This document shows, one piece after another, positions 16,528 through 23,541 of a stretch of 64,000 bases of DNA. Under the pieces are notes generated by a model. The model saw only the letters and a program-made list of their open reading frames with translations. It did not search any database and was not told the DNA's origin. The stretch's first letter is position 1. Each line of letters starts with the position of its first letter. Source of the DNA: Anaerotignum lactatifermentans (GTDB taxonomy: Bacteria > Bacillota > Clostridia > Lachnospirales > Anaerotignaceae); contig NZ_JACSNY010000013.1 in the NCBI RefSeq assembly GCF_016902535.1, forward strand, positions 1 to 64,000, given 5' to 3'. The translations under genes and the position numbers were made by a program.

Positions 16528-17601
16528 ATGCAGAAGATTACAGTAGCGGTTATTTTCGGCGGACAGTCCTCAGAGCATGAAGTCTCTTTGATGTCCGCTT
16601 CTAATATGATCTCGGCACTGGACAGCAGGCGGTACGACGTGATCCCCGTAGGCATTACCAAAAAAGGCTGTTGGATGATTTACAGCGGTCCGGTAGAGCG
16701 GATTCGTACAGGCGAGTGGGAAAAATACAGTACACCGGTGGTGCTCAGCCCCGACGCCTCCAAAAAATGCCTCCTGAAGCTGGTCAACGGCAGATATAAG
16801 GAGATTTCCATTGACGTAGCACTGCCGGCCCTTCATGGCGCATGGGGTGAGGACGGCACCATCCAGGGGCTTTTTGAAATGGCCCAGATCCCTTATGTGG
16901 GCTGCGGCGTGCTTTCTTCCGCCGTCTCCATGGATAAGGTCTATACCAAGCTCATTGCCAAGGCGGCGAAAATCCCCATGGCGAAATATATCTGGCTGCA
17001 TATGCGGGACTGGGACAAAAAAGAAGCCATCCTCAACAAAGCGGAGCGGCGGCTGGGCTATCCTTGCTTTGTAAAGCCTTCCAACGCCGGCTCTTCTGTG
17101 GGCATTACCAAGGCGAAAAACAGAGAGGAGCTGGAAAAAGCCATCCTTTTTGCCGCGCGGTATGATAAAAAGGTTATTATTGAGGAAGCCATTGACGGTC
17201 GGGAATTTGAATGTTCTGTACTGGGCAATGAGCAGATCCGTGTCAGCGGCGTAGGGGAGATTCTGGCGGCGGCGGAGTTTTACGACTATGACGCCAAGTA
17301 CAACAACGCCGACTCCCGTACAGTGATCCCGGCGGAGGTAGACGAGGCCGCGGCGGAGGAAATGCGCAAAATCGCCGCCAAGATCTATCGTGCCGTAGAC
17401 GGCGCGGGCCTGGCCCGGGTGGACTTTTTTATGGAAAAAGAGAGCGGACGTGTCCTGTTCAACGAACTGAACACCATGCCCGGCTTTACCTCCATCAGCA
17501 TGTACCCGATGCTGTGGGAGGAGCGCGGCATGACAAAAACAGAGCTGATGGACTGCCTGATCGCCCTGGCTTTGGACCGGGACAACGGCATCCGCGGATA
17601 A
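16528..17601 (+). CDS. ddl: D-alanine--D-alanine ligase
   Basis: A 357-residue ATP-grasp enzyme that joins two D-alanines for the peptidoglycan precursor. The N-terminal VIFGGQSSEHEVSLMSA, the central ATP-grasp region with PCFVKPSNAGSSVG near residue 180, the omega-loop FYDYDAKY near 255 (typical of D-Ala rather than D-lactate ligases) and the metal-binding FNELNTMPGFT near 315 are all intact. Two ATGs are close together; the one at 16528 is 7 bases from AGAAGG, while that at 16522 is too close. murI follows 18 bases later, giving a cell-wall precursor operon. Confidence 0.95.
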   Translation: MQKITVAVIFGGQSSEHEVSLMSASNMISALDSRRYDVIPVGITKKGCWMIYSGPVERIRTGEWEKYSTPVVLSPDASKKCLLKLVNGRYKEISIDVALPALHGAWGEDGTIQGLFEMAQIPYVGCGVLSSAVSMDKVYTKLIAKAAKIPMAKYIWLHMRDWDKKEAILNKAERRLGYPCFVKPSNAGSSVGITKAKNREELEKAILFAARYDKKVIIEEAIDGREFECSVLGNEQIRVSGVGEILAAAEFYDYDAKYNNADSRTVIPAEVDEAAAEEMRKIAAKIYRAVDGAGLARVDFFMEKESGRVLFNELNTMPGFTSISMYPMLWEERGMTKTELMDCLIALALDRDNGIRG

Positions 17602-17619
17602 GATAGGAGCAGAAACAGA

Positions 17620-18423
17620 ATGGATACAAGACCAATCGGGGTATTTGATTCGGGCGTTGGCGGCCTGACGGTAGTCAAACAGGTCATGAAGGTCATGCCC
17701 CATGAGAATATCGTATATTTCGGGGATACGGCAAGAGTGCCTTACGGCTCTAAATCAAAGGAGGCCGTTACAAAGTTTTCCTTACAGAATGTGCGGTTTT
17801 TAAAGACAAAAGACGTAAAGGCCATTATTGTGGCCTGCAATACAGCCAGCTCCAACAGTCTGGACGCCATGCGTCAGGCAACGGATATCCCCGTTTTCGG
17901 CGTGGTAGTGCCGGGGGTGGAAGCGGCTGTGAAAGCCACAAAAAATAAAAAAGTAGGCATCATCGGTACAGCGGCCACCGTTCGTTCCGGTGCTTATGAA
18001 ACCATGATCCGGGACGCGAACCCGGAGATACAGGTGTTTTCCAGAGCCTGCCCGCTCTTTGTGCCTTTGGCGGAAGAGGGGTGGACGGACAACGAAGTTT
18101 CCCGGCTGACGGCCCAGAGCTATCTGGCGGAACTGCTGGCGAAGGGCATCGACTCTCTGGTGCTGGGATGTACCCACTACCCTTTGCTGAAGCGGTGCAT
18201 TGGCACCACCGTAGGCGACAGCGTGAAGCTGGTGGACCCGGCTAAGGCCACAGCCAGACAGGTCATGGATTTTCTGGCGGCCAGAGGCCAGCTCAATGAA
18301 AACGAAAGCGAGGGAGAGCGGCGGTTCTACCTCAGCGATACCACCGATATGTTCGGTTTCCTCTGCCAGAAGGCCCTGAAAAAGCGGTATGAGGCGGAGA
18401 TCATTGATATTGAGAAATATTGA
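17620..18423 (+). CDS. murI: Glutamate racemase
   Basis: A 267-residue cofactor-independent racemase that makes D-glutamate for peptidoglycan. GVFDSGVGGLTV at the N-terminus, FGDTARVPYGSKS, the first catalytic cysteine in VACNTASS near residue 71 and the second in LGCTHYPLL near 182 are all present. It follows ddl with an 18-base gap, so both are likely co-transcribed. Confidence 0.97.
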   Translation: MDTRPIGVFDSGVGGLTVVKQVMKVMPHENIVYFGDTARVPYGSKSKEAVTKFSLQNVRFLKTKDVKAIIVACNTASSNSLDAMRQATDIPVFGVVVPGVEAAVKATKNKKVGIIGTAATVRSGAYETMIRDANPEIQVFSRACPLFVPLAEEGWTDNEVSRLTAQSYLAELLAKGIDSLVLGCTHYPLLKRCIGTTVGDSVKLVDPAKATARQVMDFLAARGQLNENESEGERRFYLSDTTDMFGFLCQKALKKRYEAEIIDIEKY

Positions 18424-18441
18424 GATTTTTGAAAATAGTAC

Positions 18442-18470
18442 TTACATGGCAGAAATATTTTTGCTACAAT
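18442..18470 (+). promoter_or_regulatory. Possible promoter upstream of the DUF2798 gene
   Basis: TTACAT (18442-18447), 17 bases, TACAAT (18465-18470). The hairpin at 18494-18548 lies between this promoter and the gene. Confidence 0.45.
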
Positions 18471-18493
18471 AGAAAAAAATAATATATCATCTG

Positions 18494-18548
18494 AACAGCG
18501 TGCAGTGAAAACATAAGTCCGGTTGTTTTCGCGGCAGGCTGTTTTTTT
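18494..18548 (+). terminator. Terminator or attenuator before the DUF2798 gene
   Basis: Outer stem AACAGC/GCTGTT (18494-18499, 18538-18543) and inner stem GAAAAC/GTTTTC, then seven T. It may end the ddl-murI transcript or attenuate reading into the next gene. Confidence 0.7.
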
Positions 18549-18569
18549 ATGGGAAAAGGAGTGTAGAAA

Positions 18570-19046
18570 ATGCCGAAAACATTGTTTCAGGAAGTTGTCT
18601 TTTGTCTGCTGATGTCTGTGTTCATGGTGCTGGGCATGGAATTTTACAATGGCTCTCTCCAGCTGGGAGAGTGGACCAGAGCCGTTTTCCCCATAATGCT
18701 GGGAGAAATGCGGTTCATGGTGCCCCTTTGTTTTGTCAGCAGCTTTTTTGTCATGGATCAGCTGGCACAAAAGCTGGCCTTTCGTCTGGTGACGCCGGGA
18801 AAGGATCTGCCTGTTCTGGTGATTCTGGTGCGCTCCGGTATTACGGTCAGCCTCATGTGTCCCACCATGAGCCTGTGGGCAACGCTGATCTTCCACGGTA
18901 TCAGCGGGGATTTTGTCAATCAATGGCTGGGAACAGTCATCCGGAATTTTCCCATGGCCTTTTTCTGGCAGATTTTTTACTGTGGGCCGCTGGTGCGGTT
19001 TTTGTTCCGGCGTCTGTTTCCGACAAAAACAGAACAGGCGGCATGA
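18570..19046 (+). CDS. DUF2798 family membrane protein
   Basis: A 158-residue protein with four predicted membrane helices arranged as two similar pairs, the layout of DUF2798 proteins: each half starts with a helix containing a small-residue/methionine-rich segment (FCLLMSVFMVLGMEFYN and RSGITVSLMCPTMSLWATL). The family has no established function. AAAAGGAG precedes the ATG at 18570. It stands alone downstream of murI. Confidence 0.7.
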   Translation: MPKTLFQEVVFCLLMSVFMVLGMEFYNGSLQLGEWTRAVFPIMLGEMRFMVPLCFVSSFFVMDQLAQKLAFRLVTPGKDLPVLVILVRSGITVSLMCPTMSLWATLIFHGISGDFVNQWLGTVIRNFPMAFFWQIFYCGPLVRFLFRRLFPTKTEQAA

Positions 19047-19129
19047 CAGCCGGAGATGGAACAAACCTATGGGCTGCCAGTGCTTCTATTTGGCAGGGAA
19101 TGATTTTCTTATGCAGACAGCCATTCTGG

Positions 19130-19167
19130 TTTCCCCACAAGAAAACTGATGTTTTCTTGTGGGGAAA
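19130..19167. repeat. Perfect 17-bp inverted repeat with 4-base loop
   Basis: TTTCCCCACAAGAAAAC (19130-19146), loop TGAT, exact complement (19151-19167). There is no T run, so it is not a classical terminator; it may still end transcription or be a small mobile repeat. Confidence 0.8.
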
Positions 19168-19238
19168 CTGCTTTCCGGCGGCGTTTTTTGTGGAAATAAC
19201 CAGATCTTTAAGAGATGTTTAAGATTGTGCCGGGCTCG

Positions 19239-19267
19239 TTGACAAGGGTTCAATCCTGTATTATTGT
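19239..19267 (+). promoter_or_regulatory. Promoter of the GntR/ABC operon
   Basis: TTGACA (19239-19244), 17 bases, TATTGT (19262-19267). The -10 hexamer lies inside the left arm of the operator. Confidence 0.65.
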
Positions 19268-19294
19268 ATTATTAAGTTAATACAATAATACAGG
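19255..19294. promoter_or_regulatory. Operator: perfect 17-bp inverted repeat (YtrA-type GntR site)
   Basis: CCTGTATTATTGTATTA (19255-19271), spacer TTAAGT, exact complement (19278-19294). It covers the -10 region and ends just before the ribosome site of the first gene. TGTATTA half-sites facing each other are the pattern bound by YtrA-subfamily GntR repressors, and such a regulator is the second gene of this operon. Confidence 0.7.
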
Positions 19295-19308
19295 AAGGAG
19301 GAATCCGT

Positions 19309-20115
19309 ATGTGGCGAAAAATTTGCAGAGAAGAACTGCGGCAGCAAAGGCCGGTGTATCTGGTGATATTTGGGCTGCTGCTTTTGAGCGGTGTTTTCGG
19401 TGTACTGGTCAACGGAGGGCCCCAGGCGGCGGTGCAGTCCATAGAATCTGGTTTCGCGGGGACAAAGCTGAGCGATTGGATGTCTTTGTTCTCCATCATG
19501 GGGATGTATGTGCTCTGGGCAGGCGGCATGGTGTTTTTTTCCATTTATACCATCTATCGTTTTTCCAAAAGCGTTTTTGGAAAAGAAGGGGCTTTCTGGT
19601 TGACTCTTCCCGCAAGCCCCCGGCAGGTGCTTTTGGGGAAACTGCTGACGCCGCTGGTATGGCTGGCGGGTATGGCTGTGCTGGCAGTGGCTGGCGTGAT
19701 GATTTTTATGGTGTCGCCCCTGTTTTCTGAGGGGCAGCAGATGTTTCTTGTCTCGGAAAGCGGCGCCATGATCGTCTGTATGCTGGCATCACAGTTTCTG
19801 CTCTGGATGGGGACCATCTACGGCATCTGCTTTGCCATCGCCGCGGGCCATCTGCCCCGGTTCCGAAAACATGCCGTATGGGCCACCGTCGGTGTGGCCG
19901 TGCTGCTGTTTTTTGCGGTGGAACCGCTGGCGGCGCTGATTTTACAGGCAATGACAGGTCTGGCCGCCGCAGGGCTGTATTCCACGGACGGTATCCCGGT
20001 GGAGCTGTTTTACGCCGTGGTGGGACTGCTGCCGGTGGTGATGCTGCTGCGGATGGGGCTGTATGTGGGGCTGATCCTGTATCTGGGAGAAAAGAAATTA
20101 GATTATATCGCGTAA
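19309..20115 (+). CDS. ABC transporter permease-like membrane protein
   Basis: A 268-residue integral membrane protein with about six hydrophobic segments (near residues 17-38, 60-85, 115-140, 155-180, 190-225, 235-260), of the ABC-2 permease-like kind. It is the first gene of a four-gene operon with a YtrA-type GntR regulator, an ABC ATPase and a second, similar permease, so it probably forms one half of the membrane channel. AAGGAGG lies between the operator and the ATG. The exported substrate is unknown; such operons are commonly linked to cell-envelope antibiotics. Confidence 0.75.
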   Translation: MWRKICREELRQQRPVYLVIFGLLLLSGVFGVLVNGGPQAAVQSIESGFAGTKLSDWMSLFSIMGMYVLWAGGMVFFSIYTIYRFSKSVFGKEGAFWLTLPASPRQVLLGKLLTPLVWLAGMAVLAVAGVMIFMVSPLFSEGQQMFLVSESGAMIVCMLASQFLLWMGTIYGICFAIAAGHLPRFRKHAVWATVGVAVLLFFAVEPLAALILQAMTGLAAAGLYSTDGIPVELFYAVVGLLPVVMLLRMGLYVGLILYLGEKKLDYIA

Positions 20116-20128
20116 GGGAGGTGATTCC

Positions 20129-20500
20129 GTGCAGTTTGACAACGGGTTACCCATTTATTTGCAGATCGTAAAGGAAATGACCCTGCGGGCCTTGTCCGGC
20201 GCCATGGAGCCCGGTGAGAAGATACCCCCGGTGCGGGAGCTGGCGGCCCAGTTCGGCGTCAATCCCAATACCATGCAGCGAGCCATGGTGGAAATGGAGC
20301 GAGACGGGCTGGTCTATACGGAACGGACCAGCGGGCGTTTTCTGACGAAAGAGGAACAGGTGCTGGCGGAAAAGCGGAAGGCCTTCGCCAGAGAGGAAAC
20401 AAAAAAATATCTGGACTATATGAAAAAGATCGGCTTTACAACGGAAGAAGTGGCCGCTTATGTAAAAGCTTTGGGCGAGAAAGGGGAGGAAACAACATGA
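20129..20500 (+). CDS. GntR-family regulator, YtrA subfamily
   Basis: A 123-residue repressor: winged helix (about residues 1-75, with PIYLQIVKEMTLRALSGAMEP and the recognition region VRELAAQFGVNPNTMQRAM) plus a short helical tail instead of a ligand domain, which defines the YtrA group. The GTG start at 20129 has GGGAGGTGATT upstream. It overlaps the next gene by four bases. It most likely binds the perfect inverted repeat at 19255-19294 and represses its own operon. Confidence 0.9.
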   Translation: MQFDNGLPIYLQIVKEMTLRALSGAMEPGEKIPPVRELAAQFGVNPNTMQRAMVEMERDGLVYTERTSGRFLTKEEQVLAEKRKAFAREETKKYLDYMKKIGFTTEEVAAYVKALGEKGEETT

Positions 20501-21189
20501 GTTTACTGGAGATCAAAAATCTGGAACACCGTTACGGGAACCATACGGTGCTGGCAGGCTTGCATCTGACGCTGGAGGAAGGCGAGATCATTGGTCTGCT
20601 GGGCCCCAACGGCGTAGGCAAGACCACGCTCATGAAGATCATCTGTGGTCTGATTCAGACCTATGACGGCAGTGTACTGGTCAACGGCGCGCCGGTAGGC
20701 ATCGGCAGCAAATCCATTATTTCCTATCTGCCGGAGCGGACCTATTTTCGAAAAAGCGAGAATATCCGCAGCGCCATTGGTATGTTCCGGGATTTCTACG
20801 CTGATTTTGATGAGAAAAAGGCCATGGAAATGGCTATGGATCTGAATCTGGATTCCAAGCAGAAAATCGGCACCATGTCCAAGGGCATGCAGGAAAAATT
20901 ACAGCTGGTATTTGTGATGAGCCGCCGGGCAAAGCTTTTTGTGCTGGATGAGCCGCTGGGGGGCGTGGACCCTGCGACCCGGGATTATATCCTCCATACC
21001 ATTTTGAGCCAGTATACGGAAAACAGCTCCATACTGCTGTCTACCCATCTGGTCCATGATGTGGAGCAGATTTTCGACCGGGCGGTGTTCCTGAAAAACG
21101 GCAGAGTCTTTTTGAATGAACAGGTGGATATTCTCCGGGCAGAAACGGGGATGTCTCTGGATCAGTATTTCCGGGAGGTGTATCGGTAA
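20497..21189 (+). CDS. ABC transporter ATP-binding protein
   Basis: A 230-residue nucleotide-binding subunit. Walker A GPNGVGKTT near residue 35, a signature motif degenerate at the start (MSKGMQEKLQL instead of LSGGQ) near 128, Walker B LFVLDEPLGGVD near 146 and the H-loop STHLVHD near 182 are visible. It overlaps the GntR gene by four bases and the permease by one, so the proteins are made together. It is close to the YtrB/BcrA group. It should power export of an unknown compound. Confidence 0.92.
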   Translation: MSLLEIKNLEHRYGNHTVLAGLHLTLEEGEIIGLLGPNGVGKTTLMKIICGLIQTYDGSVLVNGAPVGIGSKSIISYLPERTYFRKSENIRSAIGMFRDFYADFDEKKAMEMAMDLNLDSKQKIGTMSKGMQEKLQLVFVMSRRAKLFVLDEPLGGVDPATRDYILHTILSQYTENSSILLSTHLVHDVEQIFDRAVFLKNGRVFLNEQVDILRAETGMSLDQYFREVYR

Positions 21190-21995
21190 TGTTGGGGAAG
21201 GTAATCAAGCATGATTTGCGGGCGTGCAGTCCCTTGTACGGCGTGGCCTGCGTCATTTCGCTGATATTCGCTCTGGCGGCTGTCCTCAACCGCTCAGGCA
21301 ACAATGATTTTTCCTATTTAAGAACAGCCCCTTTTTTGATTACGGGCTGCACTGTGGCCATTCTGGTGCTGGTGATCCTGTTTCTGGTCCATACGGCCCT
21401 GCGCTACCAAAGAAGTATGTACGGCGATGAAGGCTATCTGACCTTTACCCTGCCGGTGCGCGCGACGGAGCTGATAGTGGGGAAGTTTATTGCCGCAGCT
21501 GTCTGGGGTTTTATCATTTGGCTGCTGTGCGGCCTGCTGTGCTTTTCCATTTTGTACGGCGCTGTAGCGCCGTCGGCAACAGAGCAGTTCTGGAATGAGG
21601 TGCGAAATGTTTGGGCGATGGCGGATATACGGAACACATTGCTTTTGGTGGCAACTACTCTGCTTTTGGGCATCTTGGAGCAGATCGCGGTAATTTATCT
21701 GGCGGTGACACTGGGCCATCTGCCCTGCTTCCGCCGGGCCAACGGCATATTGACGCTGGTATTTTATTTTGGCATTACCTTTGCGGAAGGCAAGATTACA
21801 GAACTGATCCCTATGCTTTCTCAGGATGCGCTGGAAAGCAGTCTGAACTATATGATTGATCTGGTAGATGTCTTGGCTTTTTCCAGAGAACTTCAGTCTT
21901 TCTTTCTACCTTCCATGGTGGCCATTCTTTGTTTTACAGTAATATATCTGGTGATTTCGGGAATTCTGGTAAAAAAATATACTTCTTTGCAGTAA
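21189..21995 (+). CDS. ABC transporter permease
   Basis: A 268-residue membrane protein with six hydrophobic segments, starting MLGKVIKHDLRACSPLYG, a beginning typical of ABC-2 type permeases in YtrA-regulated operons. It overlaps the ATPase stop codon by one base (TAATG). It probably pairs with the other permease of the operon to form the channel. The substrate is unknown. Confidence 0.85.
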   Translation: MLGKVIKHDLRACSPLYGVACVISLIFALAAVLNRSGNNDFSYLRTAPFLITGCTVAILVLVILFLVHTALRYQRSMYGDEGYLTFTLPVRATELIVGKFIAAAVWGFIIWLLCGLLCFSILYGAVAPSATEQFWNEVRNVWAMADIRNTLLLVATTLLLGILEQIAVIYLAVTLGHLPCFRRANGILTLVFYFGITFAEGKITELIPMLSQDALESSLNYMIDLVDVLAFSRELQSFFLPSMVAILCFTVIYLVISGILVKKYTSLQ

Positions 21996-21997
21996 GG

Positions 21998-22040
21998 AAA
22001 AGCGGCTTCGCAGACCAAAGGTCTGTGGAGCCGCTTTGTT
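21998..22040 (+). terminator. Terminator-like hairpin after the ABC operon
   Basis: AAAGCGGCT/AGCCGCTTT (21998-22006, 22029-22037) with an inner stem AGACC/GGTCT; the T run is weak. Confidence 0.65.
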
Positions 22041-22180
22041 AAGGGGAAGAAGTAGAAAGAATGTGATTTTGTATGGGGGAGAATCACACCCTTCGAGAAC
22101 AGTATGTCCGTCTTTGAAAAAGTTATACCTCCCATAGCAAAATAATTTAAAGAATAACAATTATTATTTAATATAAATTA

Positions 22181-22209
22181 TTGACATATGTGGGAAACTC
22201 TGCTACACT
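22181..22209 (+). promoter_or_regulatory. Promoter of the thioredoxin gene
   Basis: TTGACA (22181-22186), 17 bases, TACACT (22204-22209). Confidence 0.8.
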
Positions 22210-22276
22210 AAAAACAACAAATAGGATAAACAGCAATTTACCGGATAGAATAAAAATAACGAAGGAGGAATTTTTT

Positions 22277-22591
22277 ATGATGCAGATTAAGGCAGACGCC
22301 TTTCAGAAGGAAGTAATGGAAAGCAAGGTACCGGTACTGGTGGACTTTTTCGCGACATGGTGCGGCCCCTGCCAGATGATGGGCCCTGTGCTGGAACAGC
22401 TCCAGGCGGAATACGGCGAAAAGGCGAAGGTCGTGAAGGTAGATATTGACCAGGCCATGGAACTGGCGCAGAAATATAAAGTCATGAGTGTACCCAATAT
22501 GATCTTTTTTAAGGACGGCAAAGTGGCAGACAGCGTGATCGGTGCGGTACCTGCCAACGTTCTGAAGGAAAAAATGAACCAACTGCTGTAA
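22277..22591 (+). CDS. trxA: Thioredoxin
   Basis: A 104-residue cytosolic dithiol oxidoreductase. The active site is WCGPC at residues 28-32, preceded by the usual PVLVDFFAT strand, and the cis-proline SVPNMIFF motif is near 73. It keeps protein thiols reduced and serves ribonucleotide reductase and repair enzymes. AAGGAGGAA is 8 bases before the ATG at 22277; a second ATG follows directly. It has its own promoter and terminator, so it is a single-gene unit. The trxB partner is not in the window. Confidence 0.95.
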   Translation: MMQIKADAFQKEVMESKVPVLVDFFATWCGPCQMMGPVLEQLQAEYGEKAKVVKVDIDQAMELAQKYKVMSVPNMIFFKDGKVADSVIGAVPANVLKEKMNQLL

Positions 22592-22595
22592 TCAG

Positions 22596-22638
22596 AAAAG
22601 CGTCTTTGTATGACAAATGTCTGCAAAGACGCTTTTTT
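22596..22638 (+). terminator. Terminator after thioredoxin
   Basis: A 13-bp stem AAAAGCGTCTTTG/CAAAGACGCTTTT (about 22597-22609, 22624-22636) and a T run. Confidence 0.9.
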
Positions 22639-22695
22639 CAGAAATAAGTCACAAAAAAGAATGTATTTCAAAAAAAACACAAGGCACTTTTTCCA

Positions 22696-22725
22696 TTGAC
22701 GAAAGCAGGAAAAAAGTGGTATCTT
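22696..22725 (+). promoter_or_regulatory. Promoter before a small membrane-peptide gene
   Basis: TTGACG (22696-22701), 18 bases, TATCTT (22720-22725), 45 bases ahead of the ORF at 22771. Confidence 0.45.
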
Positions 22726-22770
22726 TTTCTTGCGACTTGTTCGCGAATCAATACAAGGAGAGTCAGAGAT

Positions 22771-22857
22771 ATGGACACTGTAAAATTCCGTACAAATACA
22801 TATGGTATTGTGCTCCTAATTAGCGCTATTTGCGTGATCCTGCTGGGTTACTGTTGA
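22771..22857 (+). CDS. Small hydrophobic peptide (28 residues), hypothetical
   Basis: A short ORF with ATG at 22771 and TGA at 22855. AAGGAG lies 11 bases upstream. The peptide has a polar start (MDTVKFRTNTYG) and then one membrane-spanning stretch (IVLLISAICVILLG) ending in Tyr-Cys. A possible promoter lies upstream and a terminator at 22946-22978 downstream, so it would be a self-contained unit. I do not recognise a family; it could be a small membrane regulator or toxin-like peptide. Without conservation data it remains a candidate. Confidence 0.45.
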   Translation: MDTVKFRTNTYGIVLLISAICVILLGYC

Positions 22858-22945
22858 AATAGGGCTGATTTGGCATGCGGAAAAAATTGTTCCGGTCTTT
22901 GGCGGAAAACATGGTTTTCCAAAAGAAAAAGGATTCGGCAAAAAC

Positions 22946-22978
22946 GGTTCCCTGCAAGTCAGCGGGGAACCTTTTTTT
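22946..22978 (+). terminator. Terminator after the small peptide gene
   Basis: GGTTCCC/GGGAACC (22946-22952, 22965-22971) followed by seven T. Confidence 0.85.
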
Positions 22979-23014
22979 ATGGATTGATCCAAGAGACGAA
23001 AGAGAAAGCTGCCT

Positions 23015-23160
23015 GATCTGCAAAAGACAAAAACAAAAAAATACAAAAGATAAAACAAGAAAAGCTACAAAAGACAAACACCAGAAAACACCATACCAAA
23101 GAAAAAACAAACAAATTTTACAAAAGACAAAACGCAGAAAAAAGACACCAAAGATACCCG
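23015..23160 (+). repeat. A-rich stretch with repeated ACAAAAGACAAA motif
   Basis: About 145 bases made almost only of A, C and scattered G on the + strand. The motif CAAAAGACAAA or a close variant occurs near 23021, 23044, 23067 and 23120. It opens a lysine-rich reading frame that I judge not to be a gene. It lies between two terminators, in the otherwise geneless interval 22,858-23,541 before the thiamine genes. Confidence 0.6.
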
Positions 23161-23197
23161 GCGGACAAAATCCCGCCAAATTTCAAAGAGCAGGCAC

Positions 23198-23260
23198 TTT
23201 GCCGTTCTCAAAACGGCAAATTCCTCTTTCCAAAAGGACAGCAGAACGCTGTCCTTTTTT
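23198..23260 (+). terminator. Two consecutive hairpins, the second an intrinsic terminator
   Basis: First TTTGCCGTT/AACGGCAAA (23198-23206, 23212-23220), then AAAAGGACAGC/GCTGTCCTTTT (23232-23242, 23248-23258) with a T run. They insulate the TPP riboswitch promoter. Confidence 0.8.
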
Positions 23261-23277
23261 ATCTGCGCCCGCCTTCG

Positions 23278-23306
23278 TTGACAAAGATCCGAAAGCGTAC
23301 TATAAT
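23278..23306 (+). promoter_or_regulatory. Promoter of the thiM-thiE unit
   Basis: Consensus TTGACA (23278-23283), 17 bases, consensus TATAAT (23301-23306), directly before the TPP riboswitch. Confidence 0.9.
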
Positions 23307-23316
23307 GACAGCAGAA

Positions 23317-23407
23317 TGCGAAGGGAGCTCTTAGAGGAGAGCTGAGAGGAAAAATGTGATTTTTCGACCTTTTGACCTGATTTGGACAATGCCAACGGAG
23401 GGACGCG
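23317..23407 (+). ncRNA. TPP riboswitch (THI element) 1
   Basis: The conserved THI blocks are present: GGGAGCTCTTAGAGGAGAGC, then CTGAGAGG, the P3 hairpin, TTGACCTGATTTGGACAATG and CCAACGGAGGGA, closed by GCG/CGC P1 pairing. Thiamine pyrophosphate binding should switch off the thiM-thiE fusion gene 135 bases downstream. A CCAGGGGAGATCC...GGATTTCCGG hairpin with a T run (about 23449-23480) may be the expression platform. Confidence 0.93.
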
Positions 23408-23541
23408 GGGCGGGTTTTCCCGTCCGGGCGAAGACGACGATGGATTTCCAGGGGAGATCCTTTTTTTTATGGATTTCCGGCGGTTGGCAGGAGACAGGCA
23501 GAAGCAAAAGCAAAAGCGCAGAGCAAAGGAGGCAGTAACCT

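Noticed and set aside
22040-22180. Possible T-box or other leader upstream of thioredoxin
   Set aside because: No T-box bulge sequence or specifier stem; only a weak long inverted repeat.
22875-23345. 156-codon lysine-rich frame on the + strand
   Set aside because: It results from the A-rich repeat stretch, runs through two terminators and the thiM promoter, and has no ribosome site or family similarity.
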